Assembly (NCBI RefSeq): GCF_009362785.1
Contig: NZ_WHNQ01000015.1
Location: 110,769 to 174,768, forward strand
DNA: 64,000 nt
Direction of reading: 5' to 3'
From: Paraburkholderia atlantica
GTDB lineage: Bacteria; Pseudomonadota; Gammaproteobacteria; Burkholderiales; Burkholderiaceae
Notes under the pieces: generated by a model
The model's database searches: none
Seen by the model: the letters and a program-made list of their open reading frames with translations, nothing else
Told to the model about the DNA's origin: nothing
Shown here: piece by piece, positions 51,104 through 60,124 of the stretch
Position numbering within the stretch: the first letter of the stretch is position 1
Layout: the number at the start of each line of letters is the position of its first letter
Translations under genes and position numbers: made by a program

Positions 51104-52387
51104 TCAACGCAGCGATCTGAAGGCAGCGCGAAGTTCTTCCGAGAAAAGTTGCGGCTGTTCCCATGCGGCGAAGTGGCCGCCCTTGTTCACTTCGTTGAAG
51201 TAGATGAGCTTGTGATAGCTGCGCTCTGTCCAACTGCGGGGCGCCTGATAAATCTCGCCGGGAAACACCGTCACCGCGGCTGGGATCGCGATGTTCACGC
51301 TATTGAAGTTGTTCGCATTGTTGGTCCAGTACAGCTGCGCCGCCGACGTAGAGGTATTGGTCAGCCAATACAACGTGATGTCGTCGAGCATCTCGTCTTT
51401 GGTCAACGACCGCTCAGGATCGCCGCCGCTGTAGGTCCAGTCCGCGAATTTGTCGTACATCCACGCGGCCTGCCCGACCGGGGAATCCGCGAGTGCATAG
51501 CCGATCGTCTGCGGACGGGTGACCATCATCGCCGCATAGCCGCCGCCGCGCGTGTACAGATTGTTCAGCGACTGGTAAGCGGCTTTCTCCTTATCGGACA
51601 GTCCGCGGGGCGGCGGGTCACCTGCCTTCAGCCGTTTGGCGATTTGGGGCGGCACCGTCGCCGGCATGTTGACGTGAATGCCGAGCAAGCCCGGCGGTTG
51701 TTGCGCGGCCATCTTGTCCGCGATCACCGAGCCCCAGTCTCCGCCCTGTGCCACGTAGTGCTGATAGCCCAAGCGTCGCATCAGTTCTTCCCATGCTCGT
51801 GCGATGTGGTCAGGCGTCCAGTTGGCCGTCGACGGCTTGCCAGAAAAGCCATATCCGGGCATCGACGGCAGAACCACATCGAACGAATCCTCCGCGCGAC
51901 CTCCGTACGCTACCGGGTCAGTCAACGGTCCGATCACCTTCAGCTCTTCGAAGACCGAGCCGGGCCAGCCATGCGTCATGATCAGCGGCAACGCAGCGGG
52001 ATTTTTCGAGCGCACCCAGATGAAATGAATATCGACGCCGTCGATCGTGGTGACGTACTGCGGTAGCGCGTTGAGTTTCGCCTCAGCGTTGCGCCAGTCG
52101 TAGTCAGTGCCCCAGTACTGCACCAGCGCCTGCAGCTTCGCGAGCTGCGCACCCTGCGACCGGTCCGTCACCGTCTCCGGGTCAGGCCAGCGCGTTTGCG
52201 CGATGCGCTTTTTCAGGTCGGCTAGTTGCGAGTCGGAAAAGTGCGCGGTGAACGGGCGGATTGCCGTGTCGTCCGCCGACGCAGCCGACGTAGTGGACGC
52301 GTCCGCCGCAAGCGCCGTCGCCGGCGTGTTGGCGATGACGGGCGCCGCGATCAGCGCGGTGACAAGTAGCGATTTGAGGCCTTTCAT
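51104..52387 (-). CDS. Exported epoxide hydrolase (EHN domain type)
   Basis: The protein has 427 residues. A signal peptide (MKGLKSLLVTALIAAPVIANTPATALA) precedes the EHN domain (about 40-150, ARWPDPE-type QTRWPDPETVTDRSQG and WGTDYDWRNAE), typical of microsomal-type and juvenile-hormone-type epoxide hydrolases. The catalytic fold shows HGWPGSVFE, GYGFSGKP, AQGGDWGS (Asp nucleophile) and GGHFAAWEQP (His). It hydrates an epoxide to a diol in the periplasm or outside. It is divergent from the GlxA-type gene at 52597 and starts the two-hydrolase operon. Confidence 0.92.
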   Translation of the reverse strand: MKGLKSLLVTALIAAPVIANTPATALAADASTTSAASADDTAIRPFTAHFSDSQLADLKKRIAQTRWPDPETVTDRSQGAQLAKLQALVQYWGTDYDWRNAEAKLNALPQYVTTIDGVDIHFIWVRSKNPAALPLIMTHGWPGSVFEELKVIGPLTDPVAYGGRAEDSFDVVLPSMPGYGFSGKPSTANWTPDHIARAWEELMRRLGYQHYVAQGGDWGSVIADKMAAQQPPGLLGIHVNMPATVPPQIAKRLKAGDPPPRGLSDKEKAAYQSLNNLYTRGGGYAAMMVTRPQTIGYALADSPVGQAAWMYDKFADWTYSGGDPERSLTKDEMLDDITLYWLTNTSTSAAQLYWTNNANNFNSVNIAIPAAVTVFPGEIYQAPRSWTERSYHKLIYFNEVNKGGHFAAWEQPQLFSEELRAAFRSLR

Positions 52388-52596
52388 GAAGAGTTCTCCT
52401 GACCTGCGATAAGGAAACGGTGACTAGAATGGAAAGGGAAAGAGTCGGTCCACCGCTGGTGCGAAAGGATCGTTGAGTCCCGCTCGGTGTGGGTTCAATC
52501 AAATCCGCGCATCCATAGCGCATTTATATGAGCGGCCGCCGATATCGCAAAGGACGTAGAAACTACGGTTTCAGGACGCCATTCCAAGGAATTGCC

Positions 52597-53544
52597 GTGC
52601 CGTCAGTCGCGTTCGTCGTGTTCGATGGGTTTCACGCCATGTCGCTGGCGGCACAGCCGGTGTTTTCGTTTGCGAATCAAAAATTTGGTGAATCGTTCTA
52701 CGAAATCGTCACGCTGTCGGAACATGGCGAACCAGTCCGACCGATCGGTGGCCCCACGGTGATGACCGAACCCTTCGGAAAGCGAACGTTCGACACAGTC
52801 CTGTTCACGGGCGGCGATCCCGGCGCGGCGCGGCCATCCCTAGGGCTGCTCGCCTACGCACGCCACAGCGCGATCACGGCGCGGCGCGTCGCCGCTATTT
52901 GCACGGGTGCCTTCGTGCTGGCGGAAGCGGGGCTGCTCGACGGCAAGCGAGCCACCACGCACTGGGTCTATGCATCCGCATTGCGCACCCATTTCCCTCG
53001 CATCCGCGTGGAGGAAGACCGGATCTACGCGGTCGACGGCTCGGTCTGGACGTCGGCGGGCATGACGGCGGGAATCGATCTCGCGCTGGCGCTGGTCGAG
53101 GCCGATCTGGGCGTGGACATTGCGAGATCGGTCGCGCAGACGCTCGTGGTTTCTCATCGTCGCGCCGGTGGTCAATCCCAGCATTCGGCGCTGCTGGAAC
53201 TGGATGCGAAGTCCGATCGCATTCAGTCCGCGCTGACGTACGCGCGGAAGAATCTCGCGCAGCCGCTGCTGGTGGAACAACTGGCTGAAGTGGCACGGCT
53301 CAGCCCGCGACAGTTCAGCCGCGCGTTCCGGGCGGAGACGGGGCAATCGCCTGCCAAGGCCGTCGAGAGACTGCGTCTCGAAGCAGCGCGGCTCATGCTG
53401 GAACGCAGCCGCCATACGGTCGAACAGATCGCGCAGCAGACCGGATTTGCCGACCCGCGCCGCATGCGCGATGCGTTCACTCGCGCGTTCGGGCAACCGC
53501 CACAGGCAATACGTCGCAATGCGCGCTCTGCCGCGCTGGGGTGA
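52597..53544 (+). CDS. GlxA-type AraC regulator
   Basis: The protein is about 315 residues: DJ-1/PfpI-like domain (VAFVVFDGFHAMSLAAQPVF, AAICTGAFVLAEAGLLDGK) and AraC HTH (LAEVARLSPRQFSRAFRAET and IAQQTGFADPRRMRDAFTRAF). I chose GTG 52597, which has AAGGA 6 nt upstream and gives the normal family start; a longer frame starts at 52528. It diverges from the exported epoxide hydrolase gene and probably controls it. Confidence 0.9.
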   Translation: MPSVAFVVFDGFHAMSLAAQPVFSFANQKFGESFYEIVTLSEHGEPVRPIGGPTVMTEPFGKRTFDTVLFTGGDPGAARPSLGLLAYARHSAITARRVAAICTGAFVLAEAGLLDGKRATTHWVYASALRTHFPRIRVEEDRIYAVDGSVWTSAGMTAGIDLALALVEADLGVDIARSVAQTLVVSHRRAGGQSQHSALLELDAKSDRIQSALTYARKNLAQPLLVEQLAEVARLSPRQFSRAFRAETGQSPAKAVERLRLEAARLMLERSRHTVEQIAQQTGFADPRRMRDAFTRAFGQPPQAIRRNARSAALG

Positions 53545-53570
53545 CGGACTCGGCGTCGCACCGTCTTCGC

Positions 53571-54902
53571 TCAGTAGGTCTGGTCGGCAATGACGCGTGC
53601 AACCGTTTGCAGCGACTGTTCGAGCGTCGTCAGGCCGACCGAGCCAAGTGCAAGCCGGATCGCGTGCGGCACGTGCGCGGACGCGGCGAACGGCCGCGCG
53701 GTCGAAACCGCGATCTTCTCCCGCCTCAAGGCCATGGCGATCGCGTCTGCGCGCACTTCCTGGGCGAGCGGAAGCCACAGAAAGTACGAGACCGGGTGGC
53801 CGATTCGCTTCACGCCGCCCAGCAAACGACCGGCGATTGCCTGGCGCACCGCTGCGTCGCGGCGTTTATCGGCTGCGAACAGGTCGACCGTGCCATCTTC
53901 GATCCAGCCGCATGCGATCGCTGTGAGGGTTGCCGGCGTGTTCCAGGTGGTTGCCCGGATGGTTCGTTCGAGCGTCGGAATGAAGCTTGCCGGCGCATGA
54001 ATGAAGCCGACGCGAAGCCCGGTCGCGACGCTCTTCGACAGGCTCGACACGTAGACTGTTAGCTCCGGCGCGAGCGACGCCAGCGGCGGCGGTGCGTTTT
54101 CGACGAGGAATGCATAAGCGGCATCCTCGATGATCATCAACCCATGCCGCCGCACAATCGCGACCAGTTCACGCCGGCGCGTCGCGCTGATTACCCAGCC
54201 GAGCGGGTTGTGCAGCGTCGGCATCGTGTAGACGGCCCGTACGCGCCGCCGCTTGCATAATGCCGCCAGCGCGTCGAGGTCCGGACCGTTTCCCGCCGCT
54301 GGGACCGCGACGAGTTCCAGCCGGTTGATCTCGGCGGCAAGCTTGAATCCGGGATAGGTCAGCGCGTCCACGGCCACTACATCGCCTGGTTCGAACAGCG
54401 CCAGCGTCGTCGTCGCCAGTCCGTGCTGTGCGCCGCTCACGAGCAAAACGGTTTCGGGCGCCGCGCTCAGGCCCACGCCAGCCAGATGGCGCGCGACGGT
54501 CGCGCGTTCGTGCTCCCGCCCGCCGTGGGGCTGGTAGCGCAGCAGCGCCGCCAGATCGCCAGCGCCCGCGAGCTCGCGCAGGGCCGTCCTGAACAAAGCG
54601 ACCTGATCGGCACTCGACGGATAGTTGAAGCTCAGATCGACCGTGTCTGCGTCCCACGCGTGCAAGTCGATACCCTCGCCACGCGGCAGCGGTTCTTTGA
54701 CGAACGTACCGCGCCCGGTTTCGCCACTCACGAGGCCCATCGACTGAAGCTCGGCGTAGACGCGTGTGGCCGTCACCAGCGCGAGGCCTTCGCGGGCAGC
54801 CAGTTCGCGGTGCGTCGGCAAACGCGTTCCCGGCCGCAAACGGCCCGCGCGGATATCGTCGGCGAAACGGTCGACCAGATGTTTGTAGCGCAGCTCGGGC
54901 AT
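53571..54902 (-). CDS. MocR-type regulator (GntR HTH plus PLP fold)
   Basis: The protein has 443 residues. The N-terminal winged HTH (about 5-75) has RPGTRLPTHRELAAREGLAL and VTATRVYAEL; the aminotransferase domain has LIIEDAAYAF-like MIIEDAAYAF and the PLP lysine in SSLSKSVATGLR. It is divergent from the DJ-1/PfpI gene at 54985, which is its probable target. A dyad lies between the two starts. Confidence 0.92.
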   Translation of the reverse strand: MPELRYKHLVDRFADDIRAGRLRPGTRLPTHRELAAREGLALVTATRVYAELQSMGLVSGETGRGTFVKEPLPRGEGIDLHAWDADTVDLSFNYPSSADQVALFRTALRELAGAGDLAALLRYQPHGGREHERATVARHLAGVGLSAAPETVLLVSGAQHGLATTTLALFEPGDVVAVDALTYPGFKLAAEINRLELVAVPAAGNGPDLDALAALCKRRRVRAVYTMPTLHNPLGWVISATRRRELVAIVRRHGLMIIEDAAYAFLVENAPPPLASLAPELTVYVSSLSKSVATGLRVGFIHAPASFIPTLERTIRATTWNTPATLTAIACGWIEDGTVDLFAADKRRDAAVRQAIAGRLLGGVKRIGHPVSYFLWLPLAQEVRADAIAMALRREKIAVSTARPFAASAHVPHAIRLALGSVGLTTLEQSLQTVARVIADQTY

Positions 54903-54917
54903 GGCAATGTATCCATG

Positions 54918-54933
54918 ACAATAATTTGATTGT
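54918..54933. promoter_or_regulatory. Dyad between the MocR and DJ-1 genes
   Basis: ACAAT-AATTTG-ATTGT is a perfect inverted repeat (5-bp arms) in the 82-bp gap between the divergent genes, 16 bp before the MocR start. It is a good candidate MocR binding site and may also cover the promoters. Confidence 0.5.
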
Positions 54934-54984
54934 ATTGATACCCGGTCCTAGGATGAAAGTACATCTCTACACAGCGGGCAAGCC

Positions 54985-55611
54985 ATGCATATCGCCATTC
55001 TCACATTCGATGGGTTCAACGAACTCGACTCGCTGATAGCGCTGAACATCCTGAACCGGGTCAAGAAGCCCGGTTGGCGCGTGTCGATAGCGAGCCCCTC
55101 GTCGCACGTGCGATCGATGAACGGTGTGGTTGTCGAGGCGCAAGCATCGCTGGAGGAGGCCAAAGGCGCACAGGCCGTGCTGGTGGGCAGCGGGGTCCGG
55201 ACGCGGGACGTGGTCGCGGACACGGCGCTGATGTCGCGGCTTAAGTTCGACCCGCAACACCAACTGCTGGGCGCGCAATGCTCAGGCACGCTGATACTCG
55301 CGAAGCTTGGGCTGCTTGATGGCGTTCCCGCCTGTACGGACTCAACCACGAAACCGTGGGTCGAGGAGGCCGGTGTCGCGGTGCTCGACCGTCCGTTCGC
55401 AGCGAACCGGAACATCGCAACTGCGGGAGGATGCCTGTCGTCGCAATACCTCGCGGCGTGGGTGATCGCGCGCCTCGAGGGCGTCGAGGCTGCACGCAGC
55501 GCGATTCACTATGTGGCGCCCGTGGGCGAGAAGGAAGTCTACGTCGAGCGTGCGATGACGAACATCGCACCGTTTCTTTCAAACGCCGCTGACCGACAGC
55601 GCCAATCTTGA
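54985..55611 (+). CDS. DJ-1/PfpI family protein
   Basis: The protein has 208 residues: LTFDGFNELDSLIALNIL near the N-terminus and the conserved nucleophile elbow QCSGTLILAKLGLLDG with Cys near residue 99. The family includes isonitrile hydratases, glyoxalase III and protease-like proteins. AAGGCLSSQYLAAWVI near the C-terminal third is typical of the isonitrile hydratase-like branch. Exact function unknown. It is probably regulated by the divergent MocR protein. Confidence 0.9.
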   Translation: MHIAILTFDGFNELDSLIALNILNRVKKPGWRVSIASPSSHVRSMNGVVVEAQASLEEAKGAQAVLVGSGVRTRDVVADTALMSRLKFDPQHQLLGAQCSGTLILAKLGLLDGVPACTDSTTKPWVEEAGVAVLDRPFAANRNIATAGGCLSSQYLAAWVIARLEGVEAARSAIHYVAPVGEKEVYVERAMTNIAPFLSNAADRQRQS

Positions 55612-55620
55612 CCGTGCTGA

Positions 55621-56143
55621 TCAGGGTTTGCTGATCGATACGCCACTCGCTTCGTGGCCCGCGTCCCGTGCGAGCCTCGCGTAGCCATAGATCGATACGA
55701 TGACCAGCGCACCCGCGCACAGAAACGCAAAGCGGAAGTCCTGAAGCGTGAACGCATGCGCGCTCGACACGCCATTGCCGTTGATCGCAGAGGCCGCGCG
55801 AAGCGCCGGTAGTGCGCACGACGACCAGGCGTCCGACCGGTACCATCAGCGCGCTGGTAAATGTCACGATCGCGGAAACGCAAACCGTGCGAGACCCGAA
55901 CCGATCGGCGACCCAGCCACTCGCCGGAATGAAGATCGCGAGCGCGATCATATAGGCGCTCATACCAAGACTGAGCGTATTGAGATCCGCCCCGAACGAG
56001 CGAGCCATCTGCGGCAGCGCGGTCGCGATCACCGTGGCGTCAAGATACTCCATGAAGAAGGTCGCGGCCACGACATAAGGGAGCGGCCCGATTGAACCGA
56101 AGCTCGATGACGATGATTCGCTATAGTAGGAGGCGGCTTTCAA
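55621..56143 (-). pseudogene. Internally deleted DHA2-type MFS transporter
   Basis: From ATG 56143 the frame gives a proper MFS N-terminus (ATFFMEYLDATVIATALPQMA, GWVADRFGSRTV). It then jumps to LMVPVGRLVVVRTT, a block normally about 25 residues further on, and changes frame into the C-terminal piece SAINGNGVSSAHAFTLQDFRFAFL, ending IYGYARLARDAG and a stop at 55621. About 300 central residues are missing. The remnant cannot be a functional carrier. The gene diverges from the equally damaged LysR gene at 56257. Confidence 0.8.
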
Positions 56144-56256
56144 AACGGCGATTTGCGCATTTCTGAATCCGACGTTGATCTTTAGTCAACGTCAGATCGA
56201 TCCGCCTCTGACACCGGCGGATTCATGCGATCGAGACGACGGGACGAGGAGGCGCG

Positions 56257-56931
56257 ATGAGCGGATTTAATATCCATTCCCTGACGAGACGGATCGACCT
56301 GTTCACGCTGAGTTTGTTTCTGACCGTGGTCGAGGAGCAGCAGGTCCGTCGCGCTGCGTTGCGGGAGAACGTCACGCCGTCTGCGGCGACGAGGCGGATT
56401 CTGGATCTGGAGGACGTAGCCGGTCTTCCTCTGTTCGGCCGTTTGCCGGGCGGCATGGTCCCGAGCGCTGCGGGCGAAGTGCTGGCGCGGCACGTGCGCC
56501 TGCGGTTTGCGAATCGCGATGTGATGCGCCGCGAAGTCAGCGAATTTACCGAGGGCGCGCGTGGCCATATCCGCGTGAGCTCCACCAGCACCATCATTGT
56601 CCATTTTCTTGCACGGGAAATCGGCGGATTCATGCGGGATTTTCCGCTGGCCGACATCGAGCAATTGCGAAACGCGGCGACGGCGCTCGGTCGGGACTTG
56701 CGCATCAAGTACAGCGTCAGCACGATGGAAGCTGCCCGCGCCCTGGTCAAGGCGGAACTTGGCGTGACGATTCAGCCGGAAAGCATGCTGTCCAACGAGG
56801 ATCTGGATAAGGTGATGGCGGTGCCGCTGGACGAATCCTGGGTGCATTGGCAAATCTGTGTCGGCACCACGCGCGGCGAAATCCTGACAGCGGCCACCAA
56901 GGCGCTAGTCATGCAACTGACCGATCGCTAG
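56257..56931 (+). CDS. LysR family regulator with an internal in-frame deletion
   Basis: The protein has 224 residues, about 75 short of a normal LysR. The HTH (about 14-75, with LREN-type RRAALRENVTPSAATRRILDLED) and start of the effector domain (HIRVSSTSTIIVHFLAREIGGFM) are normal up to RDFPLADIE. The frame then joins directly to QLRNAATALGRDLRIKYSV, a C-terminal block, so the first effector subdomain is largely missing. It may bind DNA but probably cannot sense a ligand. It precedes another LysR gene by 4 bp. Confidence 0.75.
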   Translation: MSGFNIHSLTRRIDLFTLSLFLTVVEEQQVRRAALRENVTPSAATRRILDLEDVAGLPLFGRLPGGMVPSAAGEVLARHVRLRFANRDVMRREVSEFTEGARGHIRVSSTSTIIVHFLAREIGGFMRDFPLADIEQLRNAATALGRDLRIKYSVSTMEAARALVKAELGVTIQPESMLSNEDLDKVMAVPLDESWVHWQICVGTTRGEILTAATKALVMQLTDR

Positions 56932-56935
56932 CATC

Positions 56936-57847
56936 ATGGACCTGAACCTCATCGGCCTGTTCGTCGAGATCGTCGAGGCTCGCAGTTTGAGCGGCGCCGC
57001 GCGCAAGCTAGGCATGACGCGAGCGAACATCAGCCAGCGACTCAAGCTGCTGGAACGCGAAACGGGCGCGCAATTGCTGCGCCGCTCGACGCGCAGCTTC
57101 GAGCTCACGCAAGCGGGGCACATGCTGTACGACTGCGGCAAGCGCATGATGGAAGACCTGTGTACGGCGCGCGCTTCGATCGACAGTCTCGGGCAAACGC
57201 TGAGCGGCCGCGTGCGCATCAGCGTGCCGACCGGTTTCGGCCGTATGTTCATCGGCTCGAAGCTGCTCGAGTTTGCATGCGCGCATCCTGGCATCAGACT
57301 CGATGTCACGTTCAACAATCGCGTCGAAGACCTGATCGCCGCCGAAGTCGATGTCGCGCTGAGAATCACGCGGACGCCGCCGCTCGATTGCGTGGCGCGC
57401 AACATCTGTCCGATCGACTGGCATCTGTACGCTTCGGCGGAGTATATGCAGGCGCATGGTCCGATCGAATCTCCCACTGATCTGCAGCAGCAGACGTTCG
57501 TCGCGTCGCCGCATCCAGACCGGCGCGTGACGATGACGCTCACGCACCGGCAGAACGAAACCGATTGGCACGACATCACGATTCAGCCCGCGCTGCAATC
57601 GTCCGACTACCCGTTTCTGACGGAAGCGGTGGCTCAAGGCCTTGGTATCGGGCTGCTGCCGGCGTACATCGAATACGCGCCCGAGAGCCGCGGACTCACG
57701 CGCATCCTGCCGCAGTATCGCGTCGCGGGGCCGCAAAACACGCTCTATATCGTGACGCTACCCAATCGCTATCCGTCGGCGGCAACGCAGGCGTTGATCG
57801 ATTATCTGCGCGCTGAAGTCGTGGCGCTCGCGCAAACCTGGGATTGA
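56936..57847 (+). CDS. LysR family transcriptional regulator
   Basis: The protein has 303 residues. The HTH (about 1-60) has LFVEIVEARSLSGAARKLGM and TRANISQRLKLLERETGAQLL; the CrgA-type effector domain follows, with GRVRISVPTGFGRMFIG. It lies 4 bp after the shortened LysR gene and 114 bp before the beta-oxidation operon, on the same strand, so it may control that operon, but a divergent partner is missing. Confidence 0.92.
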   Translation: MDLNLIGLFVEIVEARSLSGAARKLGMTRANISQRLKLLERETGAQLLRRSTRSFELTQAGHMLYDCGKRMMEDLCTARASIDSLGQTLSGRVRISVPTGFGRMFIGSKLLEFACAHPGIRLDVTFNNRVEDLIAAEVDVALRITRTPPLDCVARNICPIDWHLYASAEYMQAHGPIESPTDLQQQTFVASPHPDRRVTMTLTHRQNETDWHDITIQPALQSSDYPFLTEAVAQGLGIGLLPAYIEYAPESRGLTRILPQYRVAGPQNTLYIVTLPNRYPSAATQALIDYLRAEVVALAQTWD

Positions 57848-57961
57848 AGCGGGCCCGCTGCGTCAAGTTTCAGTTAACAGTTCGTCAATTGCCAGTTGGA
57901 TTGTCAATGCGATAGCTGCCTTCCACAATCGCCCTACACCCAAGACATGGAGACAAGGGCG

Positions 57962-60079
57962 ATGCCAGAAGCTTCTACGGCTGCCGTGAGGCACGAACTG
58001 CGCGACGGCATTCTCGTCGTCAGCGTCGACCATCCGCCGGTCAACGCGCTCGGCGCAAAGGTGCGCTATGAACTGCGCGCCGCCATCGAAGCCGCGCAGG
58101 ACAATCCTGACGTCAAGGCCATTCTGCTGATCGGTGCGGGCCACAACTTCATCGGCGGCGCGGATATCCGCGAATTCGGCAAGCCGCCCGTGCCACCGTC
58201 GCTGCCGGAGGTGTGCAACCGGATCGAAGCCAGTTCGAAGCTCGTCGTCGCCGCGATCGACGGCGCCGCGCTCGGCGGCGGCCTCGAAGTCGCGCTGGCG
58301 GCGCACTATCGAATCGCGTTGTCCGATGCGAAGCTCGGCTTGCCCGAAGTAACGCTGGGCCTGTTGCCAGGCGCAGGCGGCACGCAGCGCGTGCCGCGTC
58401 TGCTCGGTGCCAAGGCTGCGCTCGATCTGATGTTGAGCGGCCGTCACGTCGGCGCGAACGAAGCGCACGCCTTCGGCCTGATCGATCGTATCGGCGCAAG
58501 CGCTGACGTGTTGGCCGAAGGTCTCGCGTATGCGCGTTCATTAGTGACGGCACGGGCCCCGGTGCGCCGTACCTGCGATGCACGAGGACTCACGGATCGT
58601 GCGGCCAGCCGCGCGGCGATCGAAGCCGCACGCGTCGAAGTATCGAACCGGTCGCGGCATCTTTTCTCCCCACTGAAGATCGTCGATGCAGTGCAAGCCG
58701 CGCTCGAAATGTCCTTCGACGATGGCCTGCGCCACGAACGTCAACTGTTTCTGCAATGCCTCGATAGTCCGCAGCGGGCGGGGTTGGTTCATGCGTTCTT
58801 CGCCGAGCGCGCCGCACAGAAGGCGCCGGAAACCCGCAAGGCGAAGCCGCGCGCGATCGCGAGCGTCGGCGTGATCGGCGGCGGCACGATGGGCGCGGGC
58901 ATCGCGGTGGCGCTGCTCGACGCGGGCCTGTCGGTGACGATGATCGAACGCGACGATGCATCGTTGGCATATGGCCGCGCGAACGTCGAGAAGGTGTACA
59001 AAGCGCTGATCGCGAAAGGCCGCATGACATCGCAGGCCAAAGCCGCGCTGCTGACGCGCTTCGACGGAAGCACTTCCTACGATGCCTTGGGCACCGTCGA
59101 TCTCGTCATCGAAGCGGTGTTCGAAGACATGGCCGTGAAGCAGGCCGTGTTCGCCGAACTCGATCGCGTCTGCAAGCCGGGCGCCGTGCTCGCGACCAAC
59201 ACGTCGTATCTCGACATCGATGCGATCGCCGCGAGCATTTCGCGGCCCGCCGACGTGATCGGCCTGCACTTCTTCTCTCCGGCGAACCTGATGAAACTGC
59301 TGGAAGTCGTCGTGCCTGCGCAGGTGGGCGCCGATGTCGTCGCCACGGCGTTCGATCTTGCGAAGAAGCTGCGCAAGGTGCCGGTGCGCGCAGGCGTATG
59401 CGATGGCTTCATCGGCAATCGCGTGCTGGCGATCTATCGCGCGGCCGCGGATCACATGATGGAAGACGGCGCGTCGCCGTATCAGATCGACCGCGCGGTG
59501 CGCGAATTCGGTTTTCCGATGGGACCGTTCCAGGTGTCGGACCTCGCGGGCGGCGACATCGGCTGGGCCACGCGCAAGCGCCGCGCCGCCACGCGCGATC
59601 CGAAGTTGCGCTACGTGCAGATCGCCGACCGTATCTGCGAGCGCGGCTGGTTCGGGCAGAAGACCGGGCGCGGCTATTACCTGTATGCCGACGGCGCGCG
59701 CACCGGTCAACCCGATCCCGACGTCGAAGCGATCATCGACGCCGAACGCGAGCGCGCCAACATCACGCCGCGCACCTTCACCGATGACGAGATCATGCGG
59801 CGCTACATGGCGGCAATGATCAACGAAGGCGCGAACGTCGTGCATGAGGGCATCGCGTTGCGGCCGCTCGACGTGGACGTCACGTTTCTTCACGGCTATG
59901 GCTTCCCGCGTCATCGCGGCGGGCCGATGAAATATGCCGATAGCGTCGGCCTTGCCAACGTGCTCGCCGACATCCGCGAGTTCGCGGAAGAAGATCCGGT
60001 TTTCTGGAAGCCGTCGCCGCTGATCGTCGATCTGGTCGAACGCGGCGACACGCTCGCGAGCCTCAATCAATCCGCTTGA
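57962..60079 (+). CDS. Multifunctional enoyl-CoA hydratase/3-hydroxyacyl-CoA dehydrogenase (PimF/FadB-like)
   Basis: The protein is about 705 residues. Residues 1-190 are an enoyl-CoA hydratase domain with GGADIRE, then GGGLEVALAAHYRI and LPEVTLGLLPGAGGTQR carrying the two catalytic Glu. Residues about 300-480 are the NAD-binding 3-hydroxyacyl-CoA dehydrogenase part with GVIGGGTMGAGIAVALLDAG and the catalytic His in GLHFFSPANLMK, followed by two C-terminal domains. It does two beta-oxidation steps. Its order before thiolase and two acyl-CoA dehydrogenase genes follows the pimF-pimB-pimC-pimD layout of pimeloyl-CoA degradation. ATG 57962 is chosen. Confidence 0.92.
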   Translation: MPEASTAAVRHELRDGILVVSVDHPPVNALGAKVRYELRAAIEAAQDNPDVKAILLIGAGHNFIGGADIREFGKPPVPPSLPEVCNRIEASSKLVVAAIDGAALGGGLEVALAAHYRIALSDAKLGLPEVTLGLLPGAGGTQRVPRLLGAKAALDLMLSGRHVGANEAHAFGLIDRIGASADVLAEGLAYARSLVTARAPVRRTCDARGLTDRAASRAAIEAARVEVSNRSRHLFSPLKIVDAVQAALEMSFDDGLRHERQLFLQCLDSPQRAGLVHAFFAERAAQKAPETRKAKPRAIASVGVIGGGTMGAGIAVALLDAGLSVTMIERDDASLAYGRANVEKVYKALIAKGRMTSQAKAALLTRFDGSTSYDALGTVDLVIEAVFEDMAVKQAVFAELDRVCKPGAVLATNTSYLDIDAIAASISRPADVIGLHFFSPANLMKLLEVVVPAQVGADVVATAFDLAKKLRKVPVRAGVCDGFIGNRVLAIYRAAADHMMEDGASPYQIDRAVREFGFPMGPFQVSDLAGGDIGWATRKRRAATRDPKLRYVQIADRICERGWFGQKTGRGYYLYADGARTGQPDPDVEAIIDAERERANITPRTFTDDEIMRRYMAAMINEGANVVHEGIALRPLDVDVTFLHGYGFPRHRGGPMKYADSVGLANVLADIREFAEEDPVFWKPSPLIVDLVERGDTLASLNQSA

Positions 60080-60124
60080 ACCCCGCTTGAACCAAGCTCG
60101 TACCCGACACACAGGAGGTAGACC

